Below, one piece after another: positions 50,495 to 58,110 of a stretch of DNA of 64,000 nt. The position numbers and the translations under genes are program-made. Within the stretch, counting starts at the first letter, position 1, and every line of letters starts with the position of its first letter. This stretch comes from CAVQFB01 sp963711675 (GTDB lineage Bacteria > Acidobacteriota > Terriglobia > Terriglobales > Acidobacteriaceae), in contig CAVQFB010000015.1 of NCBI GenBank assembly GCA_963711675.1, positions 1-64,000 on the forward strand, in the 5' to 3' direction. Below the pieces are notes generated by a model that saw only the letters and a list, made by a program, of their open reading frames with translations, searched no databases and had not been told where the DNA came from.

Positions 50495-51622
50495 CTAGCT
50501 GTCCTCGGGTTTCGGACTTGGGTTGTTCTCAGGTTGCACCTTGTTGTTGACTTGAACCGGAGCGCCATTGCGAAGGCGGAAAACGCCGGAGCTGACGACT
50601 TCATCCCCGGGATTGAGGCCGGAAGTAATCGCCACCTGATCGCCTTGAGACCCCTCGATCTTCACTACCTGCTGGCGCACTCCCCGATAAACCTTGCCCT
50701 TGGCATCTTTCATCTCAACCACTACGAACACGGAATCGCCGTAAGGGGCATAGTTGACAGCAGATGCTGGTAGCGGAATAACCTCGCGCGGCTTACCAAG
50801 AGGCAGGTCGACCTGAACAAACATTCCAGGGCGCAACTTATCTCCAGGATTCGCGAGCGTCGCCTGCACTTGAATATTGCGGGTCTGCTCGTTGACCACG
50901 GAATCCAGCGCTGTGATTCGTCCGTTAAATTCCACATTCGGCAAATCGGTATTCGTCACACGCAGGCCGCGCCCGAGCGCCACCTTTGAGGTATTTTGCT
51001 GCGGAACCCCGAAATTGACGTAAATCGGATTGAGAGACTGCAACGAAACGATCGCCTGCCCAGCCGCCAGATACTGGCCCAGGTTAGCTTGACGAATTCC
51101 CAGCACGCCTGAGAATGGAGCGCGGATCGTCTTGCGAGCGATTGCCGCGCGGATGTCGCCAACCTGTGCTTCCGTCGCTTTCTGTTGGGCCGTGGCAGTG
51201 TCGTATTCGGATCGTGCGATTACTCCCTCCTTTACGAGTTGCTGCACACGGCCGTACGTGATCCGTGCCAGATCGCGTTGCGCCTCCAAGCTTGCCAGCT
51301 GCGCCTGCTCCTGGCGGGTATCGAGTTCGACCAGAACGTCTCCCTCGTGCACCCACTGCCCGGACTCGAAATGAATCTTGTCAACGGTTCCCGGCAGGTC
51401 GGCACTTACTGTCACCCCGTGTATCGCGGCCGTTGTTCCGATGACGGTCAAGGTTGAGGGCCAAGTGTCCCGCTGCGCCACCACAGTTGTCACGGCCGTC
51501 GGCGGAGGCTGGAAATTTGACCCCTGCGCTATGGCGGCCTCCACCTGCCGATACTTCAAGAATCCGAGACCGCCCAGAAGGGCAGTTACCGTGACCAACA
51601 TCAAGATCATTCGTTTCGCCAT
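50495..51622 (-). CDS. RND efflux membrane-fusion protein (AcrA/MexE type)
   Basis: The 375-aa protein has an N-terminal membrane anchor or signal (MILMLVTVTALLGGLGFLKY) without a lipobox. A barrel/lipoyl half (GVTVSADLPGTVDKIHFESGQWVHEGDVLVELD), a helical hairpin (QARLASLEAQ-like, about 108-150) and the second half (KTIRAPFSGVLGIRQANLGQYLAAGQAIVSLQSL) follow. The beta-barrel tail ends in a Pro/Asn-rich stretch. It is the periplasmic partner of the following pump gene, 15 nt downstream. Confidence 0.94.
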   Translation of the reverse strand: MAKRMILMLVTVTALLGGLGFLKYRQVEAAIAQGSNFQPPPTAVTTVVAQRDTWPSTLTVIGTTAAIHGVTVSADLPGTVDKIHFESGQWVHEGDVLVELDTRQEQAQLASLEAQRDLARITYGRVQQLVKEGVIARSEYDTATAQQKATEAQVGDIRAAIARKTIRAPFSGVLGIRQANLGQYLAAGQAIVSLQSLNPIYVNFGVPQQNTSKVALGRGLRVTNTDLPNVEFNGRITALDSVVNEQTRNIQVQATLANPGDKLRPGMFVQVDLPLGKPREVIPLPASAVNYAPYGDSVFVVVEMKDAKGKVYRGVRQQVVKIEGSQGDQVAITSGLNPGDEVVSSGVFRLRNGAPVQVNNKVQPENNPSPKPEDS

Positions 51623-52029
51623 GAATTCGCCCCACTCAACAAATACAACAAGCTACTGTCTAAGTCTAAGAAGCCCGCGTGACAAGCTCGGAACAACCGA
51701 TTTGATATGGATTTCACCAGACGCCGAAAGGATTCAGGGGGTTCCGCATTCCTTTTTCCCTGGCGCTCGAAAAAGCCCGGCTTGGCCGCTGTCTGGCCTA
51801 GATCTTAGACGCAAAAAGGAGTTTTCGGTCTGCTCGCCCCGGGTCCTTATTACAAGACCCCTTGCCGACACCCTGCAAAGGCTCCGGGTTTTTCGGGAAA
51901 CGGAACACCAATCTGCACAGGTTTGCAAGAATCTGCGTTTCGTCCGGATAGTTGTGACCTGTACGACCGGGAGGAGCACAATAGGGTGCTCCGCAGTCGA
52001 GCGGCATAATTCAAAAGGGTGCAAGCAGA
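51623..52029. other. Intergenic region, nothing recognised
   Basis: About 400 bp without a convincing gene. AAGACCCCTTG- and GGGTCCTT-like complementary bits near 51840-51865 are the only local symmetry noticed. It holds the promoters of the diverging efflux operon and LprI-like gene. Confidence 0.35.
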
Positions 52030-52425
52030 ATGGGATTTCCTTTCTTGAGGCTGGCGGCGTTTGTTCTTATCGTGTCTGGACTGTCAGCCCAGACACCTGA
52101 TCAACCCGAGAAGAGTATGAGTTCTGGCGAATGCGACAACGCCATCACGACCGCTGACATGCGTATCTGCGAGGGGTCCCGTTACGCGTCGTCGGAGCGG
52201 GAGCTCAACGCAGCCTATCAGGACGTGATGGCACACCTCGACAGCGCACAAAAAGAGAAATTGCGTCTGGCGCAGCGTGCGTGGCTTCGCTTTCGTGATT
52301 CCAATGCGGACTTCCAGGCGAGCCTGGTGCAAGGTGGTACGCTTGCACCTCTGGTCAGGATTAGCGTCCTGACCGACATGACAAAGGCGAGAGCCCTCGA
52401 GCTGAAGAAGAAAACACTCCCTTAA
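52030..52425 (+). CDS. LprI/DUF1311-like protein (putative lysozyme inhibitor)
   Basis: The 131-aa protein has a signal peptide (LRLAAFVLIVSGLSAQ), then the DUF1311/LprI N-terminal domain: SSGECDNAITTADMRICEGSRYASSERELNAAYQDVMAHLDSAQKEKLRLAQRAWLRFRDSNADFQ. The paired Cys of the family are in GECDN and RICEG. Mycobacterial LprI inhibits lysozyme; most other members are uncharacterised. It lies 55 bp upstream of a muramidase gene on the same strand, which fits an inhibitor-enzyme pair. Confidence 0.85.
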   Translation: MGFPFLRLAAFVLIVSGLSAQTPDQPEKSMSSGECDNAITTADMRICEGSRYASSERELNAAYQDVMAHLDSAQKEKLRLAQRAWLRFRDSNADFQASLVQGGTLAPLVRISVLTDMTKARALELKKKTLP

Positions 52426-52480
52426 GCCGGGGGCATAGGGCTTCGGGTATCCATTTCTGACTTAGATAAAGGAGCGGACC

Positions 52481-53002
52481 GTGGCCAGTTTCGATCTCTT
52501 TCTTCCGGTGCTGTTGCGATTCGAAGGCGGTTATGTCGATGATCCGACCGATCCTGGTGGCGAAACCAACAAGGGCATCACGATGGCGGTGTTTCGCCAT
52601 TGCTCTCACGAACTTTTGGGTATTGAGCCTACATCAGAGAATCTGAAGGCGCTGACCGACGCACAAGCCGGTATCGTCTACCGGAAGCTGTATTGGAACA
52701 AGATGAGCGGCGATGACTTTCAGCTGCAGCACCTAGCCAACATTGTCTGCGACTTCTACGTGAATTCGGGAACTCACGCGACTGTCTTGCTCCAACGGAT
52801 CTTGAACAGCATGGGAGGGCAGGTCACCGAGGACGGCGCAATCGGCCCGGCTTCGATACATGCCCTGAACGGATTCTCTCAGTCAGAGGTCTATCGCCTC
52901 TACAAACAAGGACGGATTAACTTCTACAAAGGTTTGGGACAGCGGTTTCCCCAGTTCGTGAAAGGATGGTTGAATCGGGTTAACACCTTTCCGAGTTTGT
53001 AA
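52481..53002 (+). CDS. Glycoside hydrolase family 108 muramidase with peptidoglycan-binding domain
   Basis: The 173-aa protein starts at GTG 52481 with AAGGAG upstream. The catalytic signature FEGGYVDDPTDPGGETNKGITM (Glu of EGGY) is that of GH108, followed by GIVYRKLYWNKMSGDDFQ. The C-terminal half (CDFYVNSGTHATVLLQRILNSMGGQVTEDGAIGPASIHALNG) matches the family's small peptidoglycan-binding domain. It cuts peptidoglycan glycan strands. Such proteins occur as phage endolysins or as TtsA-like helpers of protein export. No holin, tail or secretion gene is adjacent and there is no signal peptide. Confidence 0.92.
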   Translation: MASFDLFLPVLLRFEGGYVDDPTDPGGETNKGITMAVFRHCSHELLGIEPTSENLKALTDAQAGIVYRKLYWNKMSGDDFQLQHLANIVCDFYVNSGTHATVLLQRILNSMGGQVTEDGAIGPASIHALNGFSQSEVYRLYKQGRINFYKGLGQRFPQFVKGWLNRVNTFPSL

Positions 53003-53342
53003 AGCGTGTTCCCGGTTTATCGCTTTTACGCCCGCGGTTCAGCTGAAAACAATCCCGCAGTTCCGCTTAAGTTAGCGGGGACGCACGGGGCGAATGTTAA
53101 GTGGTCCGTCCATCGATACTCTCTTGTTCCCCCGCGAGAGCCGGCAGTGTCAAGATTTTTGAGCGGTCAAGCCATCAAACATCAGGTCAGATCTGCCTTT
53201 GCGGTGGGAATGTATTCATTTGGCTGTCGTCAGGGAACGGTATAATCGTCGCCACTGATTTTGAGCTTATGAGCATAACGGGGCGGCTGGCGAACGTGGC
53301 GGTACCGGGCAGAGCGAGTCAGTTGTGCGGGAACGAAGGCAG
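53003..53342. other. Intergenic region upstream of sigma-kinase operon
   Basis: 340 bp with no convincing gene or repeat; presumably carries the promoter of the ECF sigma-kinase operon. Confidence 0.35.
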
Positions 53343-53912
53343 ATGGCTCCAGAGCGGGAGTTAGTAACGCAGCTTCTGCAACAGTGGGGCAGCGGAAATA
53401 AAGCCGCCCTGGACGAGCTGATGCCGATTGTTTACGAGCAGCTTCGCAAACTGGCATCTCGCTGCTTGCGTGCCGAACGACCCGACCATACCCTACGGGC
53501 GACAGCCTTAGTCAATGAGGCCTATTTGCGCCTGGTGGATGCCGACGTCGCATGGCAGGACCGGGTCCATTTTTTTGCGGTTTCTGCTCGCATCTTACGG
53601 CGCATCCTCGTCGACCACGCGATAGCGCATAACCGCGACAAGCGTGGGGGCGGTGCCCAGAAAATCTCGTTGGATGAGGCCATACTGGTCGGTCCACAGG
53701 CGCCGGCTGGGATCGTCGAGTTGGACGAAGCGCTCAAGCGGCTGGCTACGCACGACGATCGCAAAAGCCAGATCATCGAGTTGCTCTTTTTCGGCGGGCT
53801 GACTTATGACGAAACTGCGGCCGCGCTCAAGATTTCTCCGGCCACGGTGCATCGCGAGCTGAAGATGGCCAAAGCCTGGCTGCACAGGGAACTTTCCCAG
53901 AACCTCTCCTAG
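53343..53912 (+). CDS. ECF-type sigma factor paired with Ser/Thr kinase
   Basis: The 189-aa protein starts at ATG 53343; GTG 53325 is the alternative. It belongs to the ECF-like group found before kinases in Acidobacteriota and Planctomycetes. Region 2 is LVTQLLQQWGSGNKAALDELMPIVYEQLRKLASRCL...TALVNEAYLRLVDADVAWQDRVHFFAVSARILRRILVDHA. Region 4 is LFFGGLTYDETAAALKISPATVHRELKMAKAWLHREL. The kinase gene begins 9 nt after its stop codon, so the two are one transcription unit. Confidence 0.93.
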   Translation: MAPERELVTQLLQQWGSGNKAALDELMPIVYEQLRKLASRCLRAERPDHTLRATALVNEAYLRLVDADVAWQDRVHFFAVSARILRRILVDHAIAHNRDKRGGGAQKISLDEAILVGPQAPAGIVELDEALKRLATHDDRKSQIIELLFFGGLTYDETAAALKISPATVHRELKMAKAWLHRELSQNLS

Positions 53913-53921
53913 GAAAAGGTA

Positions 53922-56678
53922 GTGACCGATTCCTCCTCCAGTCCCGAGCGTTGGCGACGCCTCGAAGCCTTGTTCTATGGCGCTCTCGAGTTGAAGCCTG
54001 AAGAGCGCCGCCAGTTCCTGGACCAGAGCTGCGGGGGCGACTCGGATCTGCGAAAAGAAGTGGAAACTCTTCTGGTTTCCGCGGATAAGCCTGCCGACTT
54101 TCTGGAGAAGCCGGTGCTCGAGGCGGCGCGCCAGATGATGGAGAGCGATCGCCGCGAAACCATCATTCCCGGCACCCGCCTGGCACACTACGAAATCATT
54201 TCCATGCTTGGAGCCGGCGGAATGGGCGAGGTTTACCTCGCTGAAGATACGCGCCTGAGGCGCAAAGTCGCTCTGAAAATGCTTGCGCCAGAGCTCACTC
54301 GCGATGAACGCGGTTTGAGACGTTTTGAGCAGGAGGCCTACGCGGCCTCAGCGCTCAATCACCCGAATATTCTTACCATTCATGAATTTGGGCAGGACGG
54401 TGGGCGGCATTTTATCGCTTCTGAGTTCGTTGAGGGTGTAACCCTCCGCCAACGGATGTTGAATGGTAAGCCGGACCTCAGCACCTCCATCGGTATCACG
54501 ATCCAGATTGCCAGCGCTCTCGCGGCCGCGCATGCTGGCGGAATTGTTCACCGCGACGTCAAGCCTGACAACGTGATTGTGCGGACCGACGGAATTGTAA
54601 AAGTCCTGGATTTCGGAATCGCCAAATTGAACGCCAAAAAGACAGGAGAGACCGCCCGTCGCGTGGTATCGGCAATCGCGACCTCAACCAGCGAACCTGG
54701 AACGGTGCTAGGCACCGCACGATACATGTCCCCAGAGCAGGCTCGGGGGATTGACGTTGACGCGCGCAGCGACATTTTTAGTCTTGGTGCGGTGATGTAT
54801 GAACTCGTTACCGGAAGAGTGGCGTTTGAAGGGGCAACGTCAAGCGATATCATCGCCGAGATTCTGAAAGTCGACCCTCCACCACCGGTCGAATTTGCGC
54901 CGGACATTCCGCATGAAATTGAGCGCATTATCAGCAAAGCTCTGCGCAAGGATCGCGAAACCAGATATCAGACCGTAAAGGACTTGCTTAACGACCTTCA
55001 GGATTTTAAGAAGGAGGCCGAGTTTCAAGCCCAGCTGCAAAGGTCGGCTCGCTCAGGCGCACGATCAAGCGGGGCGAAGAAGAGCGCGCCAGGAACGCCT
55101 CCCGTCGTCGACCCCGAACCGGCAAAGTCAGCGTCGAGCAGTCGCTGGCCATTCCGCGCAGAACCCTCCTCTGTCAGATCGAAGACAACTTCCGCACACC
55201 AGAGGTGGCTACCGCTCGCGGTGGTGTTGGTCGCAGTGTTGGTCATCGGCTACTTCCTGATGAAGAAATCGAATACGGTCCCCGTGGCTGCGCGGCCACG
55301 CAGCCTGGCCATTCTTCCCTTTCGAAATCTCAGACAGGATCCCGCAATTGACTTCCTGGGATTCTCGCTGGCAGATGCAGTCATCACCAAACTCGGATAC
55401 ATCAACGCGCTGACAGTGCGTCCGTCCTCTTCCGTCGACAAGTATCGCGATCAAGTCATCGATCCGAGGAAGGTGGCAGCCGATTTGAACGTTGACACTC
55501 TCCTGACCGGCAGTTTTATCAAGGATGGCGATGACCTGAGGATCACCACGCAACTGGTTGACGTGAAACCGGCCAGGATTCTCTGGCAGGACGTCATCGA
55601 TCTGAAGTACGACAAACTGCTAACCGTACAAGACCATGTGGCGCAACAGATCATCAAGGGACTGGAACTGAATCTCTCGCCTACCGAAGCGGCAAATCTC
55701 AAGCCTGACAACCCCATCAATTCTCTGGCTTACGAAGATTACTTGCGCGGAGTCGATCTTTACTCACTCAATCAGTTTACGGAAGCGATCCAGTTGCTGG
55801 TTAAGTCCACCTCCATTGAACCCAACTACGCTCCCACCTGGGCACATCTGGGCCGGGCCTATACGACCAACGCCTCCCTTCGGTTCGGTGGGAGGGAGGA
55901 CTACGCCAAAGCTCAGAATGCGTATGAGAAGGCGATCGCATTGAATCCTGCTTTGGTTGAGCCACGGATCTACATGGCCAATCTGCTTACCGATACAGGA
56001 CGAGTAGAGCAAGCGGTGCCCTTGCTAAGATCGGTGCTGCAGAACAGCCCCAACAACGCCGAAGCACACTGGGAACTGGGCTACGCTTACCGGTTTGGCG
56101 GGATGCTGCAGGAATCCGTAGCCGAGTGCGAAAAAGCCCGCCAGAATAACCCCCAAGTCAAAGTCAATAGCTCCGCGCTTAACGGGTATCTCTACCTTGG
56201 CGACTATGAAAAGTTCATGCAGAGCTTGCCGGTTAACGACTCGATTTACATCCTCTTTTATCGCGGATTCGGAGAGTACCATCTGAACCATTTTGAGCAG
56301 GCAGCCACGGATTTCGATCGTGCTTTCGAAATGGAGCCTTCCTTGCTTCCTGCGTATGTTGGCAAGGCGCTCAGCTACTCGATCAAGCACGAAGGCGCCT
56401 TTGGCCTGCGGATTCTTCATCAAGCCGAGGACAAGATCGACGAGCAGGGCGTGAGCGACGCGGAAGGGATTTACAAAGTCGCGCAAGCCTACGCAGTCTT
56501 AGGTGACGACGTCTCCGCCCTCCACATGCTCCGTCACAGCATCGGTGGCGGGTTTTTTTGCTACCCCTACTTTATGCGCGATCCTCTGCTGCAGAATCTT
56601 CGCAACAAAGCTGAATTCCAGGCCCTTCTGAGCCAAGCCCGCCAGAGGCACGAACAGTTCAAGGCAAAGTTCTTCTGA
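53922..56678 (+). CDS. Ser/Thr protein kinase with membrane span, TolB-like domain and TPR repeats
   Basis: The 918-aa protein starts at GTG 53922. The N-terminal part (about 1-80) is helical. The kinase domain starts near 90: glycine loop LGAGGMGEVYLAED, Lys in KVALKML, catalytic loop HRDVKPDNVIV (about 210), DFGIAKL (about 231), GTARYMSPEQARG. A basic, Ser-rich linker leads to a membrane helix (WLPLAVVLVAVLVIGYFLM, about 428-448). The extracytoplasmic part has a TolB/FlgO-like domain (SLAILPFRNLRQDPAIDFLGFSLADAVITKL...LLTGSFIKDGDDLRITTQLVDV) and then several TPRs to the end. It probably senses or assembles envelope components and signals inward, with the sigma factor as plausible output. 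Confidence 0.94.
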   Translation: MTDSSSSPERWRRLEALFYGALELKPEERRQFLDQSCGGDSDLRKEVETLLVSADKPADFLEKPVLEAARQMMESDRRETIIPGTRLAHYEIISMLGAGGMGEVYLAEDTRLRRKVALKMLAPELTRDERGLRRFEQEAYAASALNHPNILTIHEFGQDGGRHFIASEFVEGVTLRQRMLNGKPDLSTSIGITIQIASALAAAHAGGIVHRDVKPDNVIVRTDGIVKVLDFGIAKLNAKKTGETARRVVSAIATSTSEPGTVLGTARYMSPEQARGIDVDARSDIFSLGAVMYELVTGRVAFEGATSSDIIAEILKVDPPPPVEFAPDIPHEIERIISKALRKDRETRYQTVKDLLNDLQDFKKEAEFQAQLQRSARSGARSSGAKKSAPGTPPVVDPEPAKSASSSRWPFRAEPSSVRSKTTSAHQRWLPLAVVLVAVLVIGYFLMKKSNTVPVAARPRSLAILPFRNLRQDPAIDFLGFSLADAVITKLGYINALTVRPSSSVDKYRDQVIDPRKVAADLNVDTLLTGSFIKDGDDLRITTQLVDVKPARILWQDVIDLKYDKLLTVQDHVAQQIIKGLELNLSPTEAANLKPDNPINSLAYEDYLRGVDLYSLNQFTEAIQLLVKSTSIEPNYAPTWAHLGRAYTTNASLRFGGREDYAKAQNAYEKAIALNPALVEPRIYMANLLTDTGRVEQAVPLLRSVLQNSPNNAEAHWELGYAYRFGGMLQESVAECEKARQNNPQVKVNSSALNGYLYLGDYEKFMQSLPVNDSIYILFYRGFGEYHLNHFEQAATDFDRAFEMEPSLLPAYVGKALSYSIKHEGAFGLRILHQAEDKIDEQGVSDAEGIYKVAQAYAVLGDDVSALHMLRHSIGGGFFCYPYFMRDPLLQNLRNKAEFQALLSQARQRHEQFKAKFF

Positions 56679-56917
56679 AGCAGGTCTGCTGCCCTCATTG
56701 TCAGGTACCAGCTAGCGCCGCGACCACCGACTGTCTCTCCCTCGATTACCCGCAGTTATCCGCCGCCCCTCCGCCCCTTCATAAAACCACCGCCGAAGAA
56801 AACTTGAAGAAGGTGAGGGAATCGACCCCGAAATGTCGCTTTTATCAGTGAGGGGGAAAACAAGCGGCCTGGCGGCCCATTCCGACCATCACGCACGGCG
56901 AAACGAGGAGAATACAC

Positions 56918-57796
56918 ATGAAATTCAAGGCACTTGCTCTCGGCTTAGCATCCACGGTACTGGCTTGCATATCTGTGGCGGCGCAGAACTCATACACCTT
57001 CAAGACGATTAACTATCCACACGACACTTTTACCCAGTTATTGGGCATCAACGTAAGCGATGAAATCGCTGGCTACCACAATGTCAACGACAACAAGGGC
57101 TTTACGTACACCGTGTCTACGAAGAAGTTTCACAACGAGAACTTCCCGGGCTCCGTGGCCACCCAGGTGATCGGGATCGACAAACTGGGCGGGACCTGCG
57201 GCTTCTATGTTGACAACGGCGGCGTCACCCACGGATTTCTGGATGACAACAACAGCTTCAAATCGATAGATTTCCCGGGTACGCCCTTCAACCAGCTGCT
57301 GGGCCGGAACGACAAGGCGCAGGCTGCCGGCTACTACAGCCAAACTGCAAACGGGAGCGGCCCTTTTGTTCCCTATATATATGATGCCAACGGTGGCGTC
57401 TTTGAGGTAATCACCATTCCGGGATCCGTCAGCGCGCAGGCGACTGACATCAACTTCGAGCAACAGGTAACGGGATTCTTTATCGACTCCGCCGGCACCA
57501 ACCACGGCTGGTGGCTGAATGCAGGAACCTTGCTACAGCTGGATTTTCCCGGCTCGACCTTCACGCAGGCGACCGGTGAGAACAACAAGGGAATGGTCGT
57601 GGGAGTTTACCAGGACGCCGGTGGCGCAACGCACGGCTTCGTGTACAACACCCACAACGCACAATACACCTCGGTGGATGATCCCCACGGCGTCGGCGTG
57701 ACCTTCGTCAACGGTATCAACGACAACGGTCAACTCGTCGGCTTCACAATGCCGAGCAGCACTACGGCATCGGGATTCCTTGCCGATCCGAAGTAG
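56918..57796 (+). CDS. Secreted HAF-repeat protein
   Basis: The protein has 292 aa; ATG 56918 is preceded by GAGGAG. The signal peptide (LALGLASTVLACISVAAQ) is followed by about six repeats of a roughly 45-residue unit. In each unit a strand ending in Phe-Pro-Gly (INYPHDTFTQLLGINVSDEIAGYH, ENFPGSVATQVIGIDKLGG, IDFPGTPFNQLLGRNDKAQAAGYY) is followed by a GF-x-Y/D turn. This is the 'extracellular repeat, HAF family' pattern, which forms a beta-propeller-like structure. Function unknown; abundant in Acidobacteriota. Confidence 0.88.
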   Translation: MKFKALALGLASTVLACISVAAQNSYTFKTINYPHDTFTQLLGINVSDEIAGYHNVNDNKGFTYTVSTKKFHNENFPGSVATQVIGIDKLGGTCGFYVDNGGVTHGFLDDNNSFKSIDFPGTPFNQLLGRNDKAQAAGYYSQTANGSGPFVPYIYDANGGVFEVITIPGSVSAQATDINFEQQVTGFFIDSAGTNHGWWLNAGTLLQLDFPGSTFTQATGENNKGMVVGVYQDAGGATHGFVYNTHNAQYTSVDDPHGVGVTFVNGINDNGQLVGFTMPSSTTASGFLADPK

Positions 57797-57848
57797 CAGG
57801 AAGTAAACAGCACCCCGTTCGATCGTAGATTACGCACCTAGGGATAGC

Positions 57849-57890
57849 GTCCCGGAGGCCTGCAAACCAGCAGCTTCCGGGACTTTTTTT
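57849..57890 (+). terminator. Rho-independent terminator after the HAF gene
   Basis: GTCCCGGA (57849-57856) pairs with TCCGGGAC (57876-57883), followed by seven T. It lies in the 57797-58110 gap, where no gene was seen. Confidence 0.88.
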
Positions 57891-58110
57891 GGGGCGGTCC
57901 TCGAAACGCCCGGTCCGTCAGAGATTGCCCAGCGAGGAATCTCAACCTGTTTACATCATCCAGCAACCGTCCGAATGCGGACATTGTGATCTCACAAGCG
58001 GACAGCCCCGGCCGTCGCGAACACTACCTTCCTTAATAGAATCAATAGCTTATCGCAGTAGACATAGGAGTAGCGAGTGCAGTAGAAGGGCGAGGTCGAG
58101 GGAAGGCACC

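Noticed and set aside
51734..52024. 96-codon minus-strand frame before the LprI-like gene
   Set aside because: No motif, high Arg/Ser composition typical of chance frames, and it would cover the promoter region of the neighbouring genes.
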